Part shown: one piece after another, positions 48,285 to 58,904 of the stretch
How the letters are laid out: every line of letters begins with the position of its first letter
How positions within the stretch are numbered: the stretch's first letter is position 1
From: Kalmanozyma brasiliensis GHG001
Taxonomy: Eukaryota > Basidiomycota > Ustilaginomycetes > Ustilaginales
Assembly (NCBI RefSeq): GCF_000497045.1
Contig: NW_015961955.1
Coordinates: forward strand, 1-64,000
DNA length: 64,000 nucleotides
Reading direction: 5' to 3'
Position numbers and translations under genes: made by a program
Notes under the pieces: model-generated
Told to the model about the DNA's origin: nothing
The model's input: the letters and a program-made list of their open reading frames with translations, nothing else
The model's database searches: none

Positions 48285-51200
48285 ATGACCAAACATCTTC
48301 TCGTAATTGGTACCTTGATCGCCCAGGCTGTCGTCGCTGTTGCTTCCACAAGCCAGCAGCAGCACTCATGGCAGCTTCCCATCGATGCCACCTTGGCGCA
48401 GCCCCTTCCTGAGCATGTTTCGTCTCACCAGCCCATTTCTGACCGCAGCCAAGCGCACATCTGGTCGCTGTCATCTGCCGAGTCGCATCGGCAGTCTTTT
48501 TCCTTGCAGCATGCCGGTCATCGAACCAGCTTGACTGCCGACAAGGTCCCGAAGCAGACCACGAGTGACGTCTTCGATGATGCTGCGCCTGCTGGCTTGA
48601 ACTGGTCCCTCTCCAACACGAATGGATCGATTCAAGTGGATGCGCTCTTTCCCTCGCTTGCCCATCTCGACCTGCTACGTGCCGGCGTGATCCAGGACCC
48701 CTCTATCGGTCTCAATGAGGGCCTGTACCGATGGATCCCGGATGAGCCCACATGGACCTACACCGCGGATCTCGAACCCGTCTTGAAGCGGATCAGAGCT
48801 TCCCGCAATGGTCGCAGCGCTGATCAGCAGCAATGGCTTTACTTCCAGGGCCTTGATACGATCGCGCAAGTCTATGTCGGCGGTAAATTGATCGGCGAGA
48901 CCCACAACCAGCACAAGTGGTATGCCTTTCGCATTCCCTCGCGCCTCGTCGATCTCAATGCCACAACCCAAAGGACGGATGGTGGACGCAACACCAACAT
49001 CACGCTCGTCTTCAACAACACGAACCGTTATGCTGCTCAGCAAGCCGACAAATTCGACCCGGGCTACCCCAACCAGCTCAATGGCGGTCTCCGACCCCGA
49101 ACGTTCGACTACGAGTATCCCAACCGCATCTTTGTTCGCAAGCAGCAGTCCGATTTCGGTTGGGACTGGGGGCCGGCTCTGGTTCCTGTGGGTCCCCACA
49201 AGCCGGCCTACTTGATCGCTCTTCCTGATGTCGATCAGGACTCTAAGGATATCACAGACGCTAGCGAGGCAGCGCAGACACCTAGCGATCTGGCGATCAC
49301 AGCAGAAAAGCCGACAGTGGTCGTCCTGGCCTTGGGCGTCGACATCTATCGCAAAAGACAGACCAACAATCTGCCGCCACCCGATCCGAACGCGACCTGG
49401 ATCGTCAATGTCACGCTCACCCTTCTTTCGTCGAGAGAGGTCAGCTGGCCGTCGCTGCGCCTCTCGATCCCTTCTCTCGGTCTGCACACGTTCGATGCGC
49501 TGCTCTCTTCGTCGACCGTGTCTGCTGGACTCAACGAGCCTGTGCACGCGACCTTCGAGGTTCCAAGCAGTGGAAAGTACGGTCCTGAACTCTGGTGGCC
49601 GCGCGGCTACGGTAATCAGACCATGTACGAGCTTGTGGTCCACAGCGACGAGCTGAAGCTCGAGGTCAAAAAGCGGGTCGGCTTCCGCACAGCCGTGTTC
49701 GATCTCTCGACCGTCTCTCCCGAGGAAGTCCAGCAAGGCGTCCAGCCCGGCTCGCATTTTCGGCTGTTCGTCAACGACCGAGAAGTGTATGTGATGGGAA
49801 CCAACATGATCCCGCTCGACACGCTTGGTCCACGCACCAACCCAGCCTACCTCCGCTGGCTGCTCGATTCGGCGACCTATACGCATGTCAATCTCGTCCG
49901 TATTTGGGGAGGAGGCGCCTACCCGTCTCAAGAGCTGCTCGACTTGTGCGATGAGCGAGGCATCATGGTGTGGATAGACGCCATGTTTGCCGCCTCGCTC
50001 TATCCGTACCACAACGACTTTCTATCGGAAGTTGGCGGCGAGATCGCACAGGTGATGGTGGACACTGTTACGCATCCGAGCGTCGTCGCTGTGGTGGGAA
50101 ACAACGAAGGTGAGCTGTTCTTCACTGCGTACGGCAAGTGGGAGCAGGACGCCGAGTGGAAGCGCGGCTACGAGCTCTTGTTCGATACTGTAATTCGAGA
50201 CCGCGTCAAGGAGATCAGCAGGGGTCTATCGTACATCCCCTGCTCTACAACAACGGGCTACATCCAGCTGGACCCGTACATCGGGCGATACGACAACTAC
50301 ACTCGCGGCGTCGAGCTGCATGGCACTGGCGAGCACTATGGCTACGACGCCACAAAGGCGTTCGACATCGCCTCCTACCCGCGCAGCCGCTTCATGGTCG
50401 AATTCGGCATGTTCTCACTGCCGTCCATCCAAACCCTGGACCGCATCCTCGTCGGCGACTACTCGGTCAACTCGACCGTCCTTCGTGCGCACCTCAAGCA
50501 TCCGCCCGCTGCAAATCTCACCTATCCCTTTGCCGCCGACACCGGTCGGGCCGAGCTCCTCTCTGCGGTCACCACGTATTTTCCTGTCCCTTCTGCATCC
50601 CTGTCGGAACGCGAACAGCTGCACAGGTGGAGCGTCAGCAGCCAGCTCTTCCACGCGCTGTACCTGGCGAATCAGATCAGCGTATATCGTGTACAGGCGG
50701 CGACGCGCGAGCGAAATCGAGGACTGGTCGTGTGGCAGCTCAACGACGTGTGGGAGGGCACGAGTTGGAGCAGTGTCGAGTATGGCGGTGCGTGGAAGAT
50801 GGTGCAGTATGCGATGGCGGGGATGCAGGCGCCGGTGGCGGTGGTAGGTGTGTATAATGGGACGGTGGACAGGTTGGATGTGAACGTGGTGTGGAGTGGA
50901 GCGGTGAGAGAGAAGGGAGGGGAGGTGGAGATGGAGTGGTTCGATTGGACGGGTCGAAGCGTGAGGAGGGAGACGCGGCGGTTCGAGGTGGATACGACTG
51001 GTAGTGCTGGTGCGGTGACGGTGCAGACGTTCGACAACGTCACCAACCTCTGCGGTGACGAAGGATGTTACCTCCACCTCTCGTTCAACGACACAAGAGC
51101 ATACTGGACACCCATGCATGCGCTTCAACGCACCCTCACCCGGCTGCACGACCAAGGTCGGCGTCCGAAGCTCGAACTCTCCCTTCCCTCAGAGGGAAAC

Positions 51201-51473
51201 GAGTGGGTGGTAGAAGTGCGCAACACAGGTAGCAGTGTCGCGCCATGGGTGTGGCTCGAACACGGTACGCGGGAAGTGGGGTTCTTTGCGAGATGTCAAG
51301 AGGGACAGTGTAGGCCGTGGAACGGGTTCTGGTTGCAGCCGGGGGAGGTGGTGAGGGTGCGCTTTGTTAGCGCTGGAGGTGCGCAGGGGAAGGGGGAGGA
51401 AGAGGGGAAGAGGGCCTGGTTTGCGGGGGTGACGGCGTCGTCGATGTTTGACAACTTTGATCCTTCGTCCTAG
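48285..51473 (+). CDS. Secreted beta-mannosidase, glycoside hydrolase family 2
   Basis: 1,062 aa. The ATG at 48285 begins a signal peptide (basic start, hydrophobic core at about residues 5-20, Ala-Ser-Thr end). The GH2 sugar-binding domain opens with Trp-Ser-Leu-Ser-Asn and includes Asn-Glu-Gly-Leu-Tyr-Arg-Trp-Ile-Pro-Asp. A beta-sandwich follows and then the TIM barrel, with Gly-Thr-Asn-Met-Ile-Pro and Arg-Ile-Trp-Gly-Gly-Gly-Ala-Tyr. The predicted acid/base is Glu608 in Gly-Asn-Asn-Glu and the nucleophile Glu706 in Met-Val-Glu-Phe-Gly. Many Asn-x-Ser/Thr sites fit secretion. The enzyme removes terminal beta-mannose from manno-oligosaccharides or N-glycan cores, outside the cell or in the vacuole. 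Length fits fungal GH2 mannosidases (about 900-1,000 aa). Confidence 0.95.
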   Translation: MTKHLLVIGTLIAQAVVAVASTSQQQHSWQLPIDATLAQPLPEHVSSHQPISDRSQAHIWSLSSAESHRQSFSLQHAGHRTSLTADKVPKQTTSDVFDDAAPAGLNWSLSNTNGSIQVDALFPSLAHLDLLRAGVIQDPSIGLNEGLYRWIPDEPTWTYTADLEPVLKRIRASRNGRSADQQQWLYFQGLDTIAQVYVGGKLIGETHNQHKWYAFRIPSRLVDLNATTQRTDGGRNTNITLVFNNTNRYAAQQADKFDPGYPNQLNGGLRPRTFDYEYPNRIFVRKQQSDFGWDWGPALVPVGPHKPAYLIALPDVDQDSKDITDASEAAQTPSDLAITAEKPTVVVLALGVDIYRKRQTNNLPPPDPNATWIVNVTLTLLSSREVSWPSLRLSIPSLGLHTFDALLSSSTVSAGLNEPVHATFEVPSSGKYGPELWWPRGYGNQTMYELVVHSDELKLEVKKRVGFRTAVFDLSTVSPEEVQQGVQPGSHFRLFVNDREVYVMGTNMIPLDTLGPRTNPAYLRWLLDSATYTHVNLVRIWGGGAYPSQELLDLCDERGIMVWIDAMFAASLYPYHNDFLSEVGGEIAQVMVDTVTHPSVVAVVGNNEGELFFTAYGKWEQDAEWKRGYELLFDTVIRDRVKEISRGLSYIPCSTTTGYIQLDPYIGRYDNYTRGVELHGTGEHYGYDATKAFDIASYPRSRFMVEFGMFSLPSIQTLDRILVGDYSVNSTVLRAHLKHPPAANLTYPFAADTGRAELLSAVTTYFPVPSASLSEREQLHRWSVSSQLFHALYLANQISVYRVQAATRERNRGLVVWQLNDVWEGTSWSSVEYGGAWKMVQYAMAGMQAPVAVVGVYNGTVDRLDVNVVWSGAVREKGGEVEMEWFDWTGRSVRRETRRFEVDTTGSAGAVTVQTFDNVTNLCGDEGCYLHLSFNDTRAYWTPMHALQRTLTRLHDQGRRPKLELSLPSEGNEWVVEVRNTGSSVAPWVWLEHGTREVGFFARCQEGQCRPWNGFWLQPGEVVRVRFVSAGGAQGKGEEEGKRAWFAGVTASSMFDNFDPSS

Positions 51474-52651
51474 GTCGACGACTGGCAGACTAATCATACC
51501 CACTCTCTCTTCCTCGTCGCCGTCGTCCTCGCCCCCTCCTAGGGTGACTCGCCAAGGCGGAGGAGAGAGCTGCGCAACGTCAGCCTCTCACCACCCTACC
51601 CATCGTTCGTCGTCAGGTTTCGGTTCTGTTCGCATTCGCATTCGCACTCGCCGTCCTGCTTCCTCCGTTGTTGGGTCTTCAGCATATTTTGGGTTGGGCT
51701 CCGCTCTTCGGGTTCTCGCTCGTCGCTTTCTCACTTGTCGATTCTCACTCGTCGCAGTTCTCACTCGGTGCATCCTCGCTTGTTGCGTTCTCTCTCGTCG
51801 TGTTCTCACTCGTCACACTCCCACTCGTCGTGTGTTCCCACCAAGTGTCGCTTCCTCAGCATGTTCTTGTCGCCCTTCGCAGTCGTTTGCAATGCATTCT
51901 GTTCGTTTCTTCGTGATCGTCCCTTGTTCGCTTGCATCTCTTGAGGAATCTCGGTATGCCTACTTTGCAGTCGTTTGCAATGGCATTGTTCGTTTCTTCG
52001 TGATCGTCTTGCACTCGTCGCATTCTCGCTCGTCGTGTGTCCCCCCCCCACCAGGCGTCGCTTTTGCGTCCCATCAGTCCTCTTCTCAGCATCATGTCAA
52101 GTCGTTCGTTTTCGTTTCTGCTGCATCCTGAAATCATCGACTGTCTGCGGTCGTTTGAACTGGGTTTCTGGATCAACGTCAGCTGGCAGCGATCCGAGGG
52201 GGCTGAGGCTGGCGATCCAACGCCTCGATTCACGTTGCCCCACCCTCGCGCACCCCTCGACCCCCCACACTCGAGCGGTCCTTGACACGGTCCAACGTGG
52301 TTATCCATGGGTCGACTGGGCAGAGCATGATGCATCATCGCCCGTCGGATTCAACGGCGAGTGTTCCCACTCCAGACGGGTTGTCACTTGTTCCGACCCT
52401 CAAACACACCGTCCAAGCGTCTGCCTCGCCCGAAAACTCCCCTTTCCGCAAGTCCTAAATCGACACGCCTGGGTCGCACTCACAACTAATCTCGGTCCAC
52501 ACCGCGCTTGTATCCCGCACTTGACTCGCACTTCTCGCACGCACATCTGGATGTGTATCTGGGAAAAGCTTGCATTGACATCCATCCTCCCCCCGGCCCT
52601 TCTTGCGCTCGACGTGCCAACCCGCTGCCCGCGCTCGCTCCGCTCGCTCCG
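51474..52651. other. 1.18-kb low-complexity intergenic region
   Basis: Lies between the convergent stops of beta-mannosidase and RAD23. Strongly CT-biased on the + strand, with the minisatellite listed separately. The long ORF across it (51448-52131) is low-complexity and has no domain. No gene is supported. Confidence 0.6.
51710..52066 (+). repeat. Minisatellite-like tract of CTCACTCGTCG units with a nested long duplication
   Basis: Around 51710-51835 about ten imperfect copies of a TTCTCACTCGTCG-like unit (13-17 bp) occur. A 41-42-bp block starting CAGTCGTTTGCAATG is present at 51880-51921 and again at 51968-52008. The block CGTCGTGTGT...GTGTCGCTT at 51826-51852 recurs in altered order, with a C8 run, at 52031-52062. 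This indicates expansion by slippage or unequal exchange. Confidence 0.75.
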
Positions 52652-53875
52652 CTAATCATCAAAATCCCCCGGGTTCTCAAAGTAATACTGCACGGCCATC
52701 TCAACATTCTTTCCGCACATGAAGAAGCTCTCGATGGCCTTAGCCTCGGGGATGCCCATGGCGACGATCTGCTCTACGCCCTGACGGTCCTCGGGTTCCA
52801 ACTCCTCCATTGTGGGCAGGTCCATTTCTTCGCCGCCCTGGCCGGCAGCGCCACCGGCGAGCAAGGCGAGCACGCCCTGCGGATCGGCGTTCATCGCTTC
52901 CGCCAGTTGCGGGTTGGATTGTGCAATAGCCTGAACCAAGGGTTGCAATGCGGCGGGGTTTTGGGAGACGAGCTGTTGAAGTTGGGCTAGCATCGCCGGG
53001 TTGCCCAGGTCGATCACTTGTTCGCCGCTCTCGTCGTCACCGCCGCTAAGCAAACCGGCGCCGGGAGCGGAGCGCGCGGGGGTGGGGCGAGCCGACGCCG
53101 CCGCCGCCGCTTCAAACAGGTTTCCGGCACGACTGGCGGGCGTTGGCGTCGCGGGCGTAGCCGGCACCCTCGCCCCCGCTCCACCAGCCCCCGCAGGCGC
53201 AGCGGGCGTCGCTGGCGCTCCAGCGGATGCAGGCGTCTGTTGGGTTCCTGCGGAAGGCTGTTGGGCAGCGGGCGGGTTGGCAAGGTGTTCCGGAATGCCA
53301 GTCATGAGGTACTCGACGGCACGATCGGGGTTGTTGAACGCGGCTCGCATGGCGCGTTGCACCTGCTCGCGTTCGAAGCCCATCTCCATCATCGATGACA
53401 TGGCCGAGTCGAGTGCGCCGCCGGTGAGGAAGCTCGTCGAGTTGCCGGGTGCGGCGTCCGTGCTGGATGGCGCGGCGGATTCGGTTGTCGCAGTGGTGGC
53501 GGGTGCGTCGGTGGATGCGGCGACGGTGGTAGTGGTGTCGGTGCTCGCAGCAGGCTCGGGTTTCGCCTCGGTAGCAGCGGGTGCGGCCTCTGCAGGCTTT
53601 TCAGCGGGAGTGCTCGAGGTGGATGCAGCGGGCGCAGCAGGCTTGGCAGCCTTAGGCTTGCTCACCATGACCACCAGGAAATCCTTCTCCTTGATGTTGC
53701 AGTCGCCCACCGTCTTGTCGTCGGTCAAGATCTTGCCGGAGAAAATAATCTTTTGCAACTCGGGTGCATGACCCTGGACGTCTTGGATCTTGGACTTGAT
53801 GGTGCCGATGGTGTCGGTGAGCTCGGCGTCCAGGTGGAAGTTGCCCCCTGCGAGGGACTTGATTAGGAGCTTCAT
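52652..53875 (-). CDS. RAD23: UV excision repair protein RAD23
   Basis: 407 aa. Domains in order: ubiquitin-like domain at residues 1-75 (Met-Lys-Leu-Leu-Ile-Lys start), a long Ala/Pro/Thr-rich linker, UBA1 at about 155-200 (Met-Met-Glu-Met-Gly-Phe and [10 protein letters not shown]), an Ala/Pro linker, the XPC/Rad4-binding (STI1-like) domain at about 285-335 (Gln-Asn-Pro-Ala, Ser-Asn-Pro-Gln-Leu), and UBA2 at about 355-400. RAD23 shuttles ubiquitylated proteins to the proteasome and stabilises Rad4 in nucleotide excision repair. In UBA2 the usual Ala-Cys-x-Lys-Asn is Met-Cys-Gly-Lys-Asn, a mild change. Single exon; the length matches yeast Rad23 (398 aa). Confidence 0.97.
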   Translation of the reverse strand: MKLLIKSLAGGNFHLDAELTDTIGTIKSKIQDVQGHAPELQKIIFSGKILTDDKTVGDCNIKEKDFLVVMVSKPKAAKPAAPAASTSSTPAEKPAEAAPAATEAKPEPAASTDTTTTVAASTDAPATTATTESAAPSSTDAAPGNSTSFLTGGALDSAMSSMMEMGFEREQVQRAMRAAFNNPDRAVEYLMTGIPEHLANPPAAQQPSAGTQQTPASAGAPATPAAPAGAGGAGARVPATPATPTPASRAGNLFEAAAAASARPTPARSAPGAGLLSGGDDESGEQVIDLGNPAMLAQLQQLVSQNPAALQPLVQAIAQSNPQLAEAMNADPQGVLALLAGGAAGQGGEEMDLPTMEELEPEDRQGVEQIVAMGIPEAKAIESFFMCGKNVEMAVQYYFENPGDFDD

Positions 53876-54833
53876 TGTGGGTAGGACTGCTGCGACGTGT
53901 CGCGGTGCAGAGGTGATTTGTATGGAGCGTCGAAGTGGAGTAGTGATCCTATCGACCGATGTGCGTGTCTGCGATGAGTTGACGTCGCCTGCGATGTGGG
54001 TGGATATGGACCGGTGTGTGTGGTGGCAAGAAGAGGTGTTGTTGCGAGCACAGCACTCACCTGCTCAGCACGATCCAATTTTTCCAACACAGCGTTGCAG
54101 CAGAGTGGAGGTTTGGACGCGTCAACCTCTTTCGATTACAATTTCCACTAGATCCAATACAAATCTGCTATAATGGTGGGGAGCGGATTGAAATGGAAAT
54201 GGGAACAGAAAGCGTTCAAGGGCTGCACTCCTTCTCCTTGCCTTCGAGCGGTCACAATATCGATCACGTTTGCCCTTGACCCCACCGGAGCATTCTCGTT
54301 CGTCACGTTGACGCTCTGACTCCAGCCGACGGAGACTCTCTCGGCAGCGATTGGCAGTGTAGATCGACAGGCTCTCAAGCGAAACGGCAACCATGCATCC
54401 CAGTCTGATAGTGTTCAGCAGCCCAAAAAGCGATTCGATTGAAGACACAACTGTGAAACAGCCGAACAGGGAATGGGAAAACAGCTGCTGAAAGCAGAGA
54501 AAGACAACCAGGGGCGAAAGAAAACGACGATGAGGGGAAAACCCAAGACACGGCAGAGAGAGAGGGGCAGACTTCTCTCGGTCCGCGGCGCGAACGTCCA
54601 CGAGGTCCATCGATGCGAAGAAGCAGATGCTGGATCGCACTGGCATGACGCAAAGTTGGCCTCGAGAGACGGTGCCGCTTGACCGACGAGAGTGGGCAAG
54701 AAGGGGACGGGGGAGCTACTAAGATACAGTTTGGGTGTGGAGCGGGAACACGAAAGACGGAGCGTACACTGAGGGAAAACGGAGAGAACCTTTCTGAGAG
54801 GCTGATCAGATTCTCGAGCGGTGGCGCGCGCGC
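53876..54833. other. RAD23 promoter and 3' side of the secreted-protein gene
   Basis: 958 bp upstream of RAD23 (minus strand) and downstream of the secreted-protein stop on its left-facing side. Only scattered short ORFs occur; none is supported. Confidence 0.45.
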
Positions 54834-55574
54834 TCACGAATCCAGCTTGAGATAGTATGCGCTCCTCCTGCCGGGCTCGTCAGAGTGGTTGAGCTGGACG
54901 AGCTTGTTGGCGCCCTTGTGCGCCAGGCTCAGGGTGTAGCTTCCCGGGAAGTCGGGCGTCTCGCCGGCGGGGGAGCCCAAAAAGTTGACATAGTACTCCC
55001 ACTTGTCCGCTTCCGCAGCGGGCTGCTTGGTCAAGCTCCAAAACTGCGTCAGCTGCACCGAGTCGTCGCTGGGATCGCACTTGGCTGCGATCAACCTGCC
55101 GTCGGCGGTGGCCAGCTTGTCCGCCGAAACACAACGCCTGCCCACCAGGTGCGCAGGTTGAAGACGACCGTAGGTGACTTCGGCGGCCTTGTTGGCTTCG
55201 GGGAGGTAGCCCAGGAAGGTGCTGTTGCACGCAGTGAAGGCAAAGTTCTCGAATCGTGCCGACTGGCCGGCTTTCTGGACATCGAGCTTCTGGAAGCCGT
55301 CGGCGTTGCGCAGCCCTTCGAAGGCGGCAGAGACTTCACGGCCAGAAGCAGAGGCGAGCTTGAGCTGTCCGATCTTGATGGGTGTCTCGGCACATTGAAG
55401 GATGGGGACCTCGCGCTCCTCGACGGCAGGCGCAGGGGTGGGGGCCACTTCGCGCTGCTCAAAGGCGACAGGCTGGGCGAGGTCGTAGTTGTCCAGCACT
55501 CGGGGGAGGACCGAGGCAGAGACGCTGCCGATGGCGAGCAGGGCCGAGAGAGTGGTAGCAGTGCTGAAACGCAT
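54834..55574 (-). CDS. Secreted protein of unknown function
   Basis: 246 aa from the ATG at 55574. The N-terminus is a classic signal peptide (Met-Arg-Phe then a hydrophobic core to about residue 20, ending Val-Ser-Ala). A Pro/Glu-rich stretch with a possible Glu-Arg/Gln-Arg processing site precedes Cys61. The mature part has four cysteines (Cys61, 115, 147 and 165 approximately) and alternating short strands with Phe-Trp-Ser-Leu near 180, reminiscent of a beta-trefoil or other all-beta fold but not a clear family match. No transmembrane segment or GPI signal is seen. Ustilaginales carry many such secreted proteins, some abundant in culture and some effectors; which applies here cannot be told. 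A TATATA box lies about 60 bp upstream. Confidence 0.8.
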   Translation of the reverse strand: MRFSTATTLSALLAIGSVSASVLPRVLDNYDLAQPVAFEQREVAPTPAPAVEEREVPILQCAETPIKIGQLKLASASGREVSAAFEGLRNADGFQKLDVQKAGQSARFENFAFTACNSTFLGYLPEANKAAEVTYGRLQPAHLVGRRCVSADKLATADGRLIAAKCDPSDDSVQLTQFWSLTKQPAAEADKWEYYVNFLGSPAGETPDFPGSYTLSLAHKGANKLVQLNHSDEPGRRSAYYLKLDS

Positions 55575-55634
55575 CGTTATGTCTAGAAATTGTCTTGGAG
55601 AAGAAGGATGATAGAACGGATAGGTGAATCGATG

Positions 55635-55640
55635 TATATA
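55635..55640 (-). promoter_or_regulatory. TATA box of the secreted-protein gene
   Basis: TATATA on both strands at 55635-55640, 61 bp upstream of the ATG at 55574. It is one of few clear TATA boxes in the window, which suggests a strong, regulated promoter. Confidence 0.55.
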
Positions 55641-58226
55641 AGTCGATACGGTCGGTGGGGCGATGAAAAGAGGCGCTTCTGAACAGAGAGTCTCGAGGCG
55701 TCCAAAGATCAGAGATGAAGTGAGGCTTTCGGTGGCAAGATTGCGGGTTGTCAAGCCAAAACAGGGTTGGATAGCTTGTTGGGTAGATCGATCAAAAGCC
55801 AAAGCGTGGGAAACAGAGATGCGAGGCTTGAAGCGAGGTGATGGGTGGGGACGAGTCAACAAAAAAGAGTGTTCTGAGTTGGGTTCTAAAGAGAGTGTAT
55901 GGGTTGGCGAGGCCGTGTGTAGAGCGTGAATATGGGAAGGGGAAAGTGGGAAGGAGCTGGATAGAGAGTGGATAGAGAGTGGGAGTGAGATGGTGGAGAA
56001 GAGACAAGAGAGGTGTGTATGGAAGGATCTTCAGAAGGGAGGCTAGGCGTTCAGGGACGCTTTTGAGTCTATGGAACGGCAAGACCACACAATGGCAAGG
56101 GGACGAGTGGACAGCCTGTACAGACTGGTAGGCGCTGGCCTGTTCCTTCGGCTCGTTGTGAGCGGAGGATCGACAGCGAGCGAGACGGGCGGCTTCAAGA
56201 AGACCCCGGACCAAACAACACACACACCAGCCTGTACTGCGTCCGAAGGAGTCGACAGCCAAGCCCGGGCTAGTCGACGACGACGATCATGGTTGCAGAC
56301 AGCAGGGACGGAAGGGAAGGGACAGGCTCGGGGGAGGGATGCAGACTGGATCGTCAATGCATTGCAGATCTGCATTGAATGGCAGCCAGCGGCGAGCAGC
56401 ATGCAGCATGCACAGCTGGACGGCGGAGGCGAGCGAGCATGCTTTTTTTGGTCTTTGCCGAGGCAGCCAGGCGTCTGCGTCCACGCCCTTTTCCAGTGTG
56501 CCGTTGCAGGCAAATTTGCAAGTCCGCCCGCTTTTGACAGCGAGTCGGTTGGCAGACTGCATACGAGCGGATTGCTGTCCAGTCCCGCTCCTCACTTTGC
56601 AGGACACACACCAGACAGACCGGCGGATCACTTTCGAGAGCCAGCAGCTATGCGCTCAGCGTGTTCTGCTCCTTGGCGCAAGAGCATAGTGCAGCCTTTC
56701 GAGCCAAATCTTCGCGCGTAAGGTGTCTCAGTGTTACAAATCAGACACAGACGCGTTGAGCTTGGAGCGCGAGACAATACGAGTCGCTTGAGGAAGAAAG
56801 CAGATGCAGCGACCAGTGGACAAGGGCCGTACTGCTGCTCCGTCAAGAGTGCACGGTCGTATAGGGGCCTACGCTGCGGAGACAAAAGCAAAGTCGATGC
56901 AAGCTGCCAGCGACCCGATTGCAGAGCGCAGAGACAGCAACGAGGGCGTGCATTAGTGGGGACAATAAGAAGCGACAGATGCTGCTCGGCTTGGTAGCGA
57001 TCGACGCTGCAGCAAACAGCAGATGCACGTCGGCTGGCAGACAGCGGCGTTCAAAGCTGGCATTCGACGGCCGGCATCGTCATCCCTTTGCTACAGATTG
57101 GCTCTGGAATGTCGTCGATGACCGACCCCGTGTGCGGAATTTGGGCTGGCTTTTCAATGGCGAGCATTGCTCTCGCTCTTTGTCTGTTCTTGCTCCCATC
57201 TGTACATCGATGCCTTCGCTCCAACAGCTCAAAGTCAGCCTTCTCATCTTGTTCAGCAGGATGGATGTGAGCGGGAAGATGGTGCTGGCCGCTACTCGGT
57301 CGCCAGGCTTAGCGTCAGCTCGTCTGGCAATGGCGAGTTGAAATATCAAATGTTTTAATTTTTAATTCTCCTACTCAGGGTCCAGACGGCAGAGACAGGT
57401 GAGCAGCCGCCTATTTTCTCTAGAGATGGGTTTGACATCCGCTCGGTGCAAATATGCAGTCAACGCCGAGTGATCCGAGCGCTGCCCATGCTTCTTCACT
57501 CGACCTTGCGCCGGCCCCTTGCTTCCATCCATGCACACCGACAAGACGGGCGAAGGTCACATGGCTTGGCGTACCCTCGGCAGCATTAGAGGACTCGAAT
57601 GTGGTGAGTGTAGATCTCACACGGCGACAGAATAAGCAACGTGGCAAAGCAACGAATGACAACATGACGTAGACCCTGCAGCTGCCTTCGCCTTTTCTTC
57701 GCGAGCACAGCATTCGGATGGCAGAATGACGGCGAGACACACGATTCGAGATTGGAAAGTGCTTCACATTGCGACCTTCCGTCAGCCTGGCCTCGAGACT
57801 CGTCGAAGCTCCCGAGCGCTCCAGTATCTGTGGCTGCGCAGCGACCAAGGTGGCACTGAAGAAAGAGGTACACATCCGCTTCACACGATCCGGGACCCTG
57901 ATTGGACGCTCTCGCTTCGACTGCAAAGTGACGCTGTCAAAGGGATCAGTTTGCGCGGCCATCCGTTTGGTATGACAGCCGACGGCACGCAGCAATGTAA
58001 CAGCGAGCCGAGTTGAACCGGCAAGTGGGGGCTGCAATTGGGACTGCAAAGATGATTCATGAGAGACGCTGCTTTGTTCTGCCGGCTTGAGAGGCAATGT
58101 GACCTCATCCGCGCTTTCTCCACCGTCCGTGCGCAGTTGTCCTCCTCATCAGCTGCTCGACCTGAGACAAGCCCATCCTCGTCTTGACCTTCCTTCTCAT
58201 CCATCACACACCTCCTCATCGCAATC
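55641..58226. other. 2.6-kb gene-poor region
   Basis: No supportable gene on either strand. The longest ATG ORFs (56071-56721 + and 57420-58097 -) have no domain, no coherent composition and overlap others. An 11-bp direct repeat TGGATAGAGAG sits near 55960. An AT-rich patch lies at 57340-57372. It contains the upstream region of the secreted-protein gene and, at the right, the promoter of the membrane-protein gene. Confidence 0.5.
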
Positions 58227-58904
58227 ATGGAGACTAGCAAGCGAAACAACGACGCGGCGGATGCGCTGTCCTCACCTACCAACCCGGCGCACTGGTACGC
58301 CTACGCGTCCTCCCTCTATCTCATCCTCCTTTCGCTGCCTCTTCTTCTGTTCCCTCGATTGCTCCTCCTGCTGTCGACGCCGCGTGGGGCGGTGGGTCAG
58401 CCTTCGTCCTCGAACGATGGCAATGCGATCTCGGCCATAGGTCCCGAGCTTACCCCCTTGGAACGCTACGGATCGCACTCCAACGCCATCTCGATGCTCG
58501 CTATGGCCGCGTTGATCCTCATCCTCTCGGGTGCGATTCCCGTCACCACCGCTCCCATGCCGGACTCGTCCTCCTCCGGCAAATCCCCTTTCCGCATCCC
58601 AACCGTCGTTGTAACGGCGCTGTTCTTCGCAGCAAACGCCTTCACCGCTTGGTCCCAGGCCGGTCCCCGCACCGCCAAAGATGCCGCCGACCCTGCCAAG
58701 TTGGGCATTGGAACGTTCGGCAAAGTCGTCGGCCTCACTCACGCCGCGTTTGCCTTCTGGGGCTTTGGCGTCTTCATGTTCGGAAACGATCTGACGAGGA
58801 ACAGGAAGAAGGCAGGTGACAGCGGGGCCAAGGATAAGAGCGTAAGCGGGTTCCCGTTCAAGAACCAGTATGCGTCCGAGGAGAAGGCTAAGAAGTCGAG
58901 CTAG
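58227..58904 (+). CDS. Small multi-pass membrane protein of unknown function
   Basis: 225 aa with four hydrophobic segments at about residues 24-50, 89-108, 123-146 and 168-187. Helix 1 is followed by a Ser/Asn-rich loop and a Leu-Thr-Pro-Leu-Glu-Arg-Tyr motif. Before helix 3 is a Pro-Phe-Arg-Ile-Pro motif, and the Lys/Ser-rich C-terminus ends Lys-Lys-Ser-Ser. Similar small proteins with a Pro-(Phe/Tyr)-Arg-x-Pro motif occur in many fungi without an assigned role. The Lys-Ala-Lys-Lys-Ser-Ser end is close to, but not, a classic KKxx ER-retrieval signal. The ATG is preceded by a pyrimidine-rich leader. No intron is needed. Confidence 0.8.
   Translation: METSKRNNDAADALSSPTNPAHWYAYASSLYLILLSLPLLLFPRLLLLLSTPRGAVGQPSSSNDGNAISAIGPELTPLERYGSHSNAISMLAMAALILILSGAIPVTTAPMPDSSSSGKSPFRIPTVVVTALFFAANAFTAWSQAGPRTAKDAADPAKLGIGTFGKVVGLTHAAFAFWGFGVFMFGNDLTRNRKKAGDSGAKDKSVSGFPFKNQYASEEKAKKSS

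Noticed and set aside
48675..50012. 445-codon minus-strand ORF within beta-mannosidase
   Set aside because: Antisense of conserved GH2 sequence.
51448..52131. 227-codon plus-strand ORF over the minisatellite
   Set aside because: Product is a by-product of CT-rich repeats with no fold-like composition; it overlaps the end of beta-mannosidase.
56071..56721. 216-codon plus-strand ORF in the gene-poor region
   Set aside because: No signal peptide, domain or coherent composition; overlapped by equal-sized ORFs on the other strand.
57420..58097. 225-codon minus-strand ORF in the gene-poor region
   Set aside because: No domain and mixed composition; judged chance.
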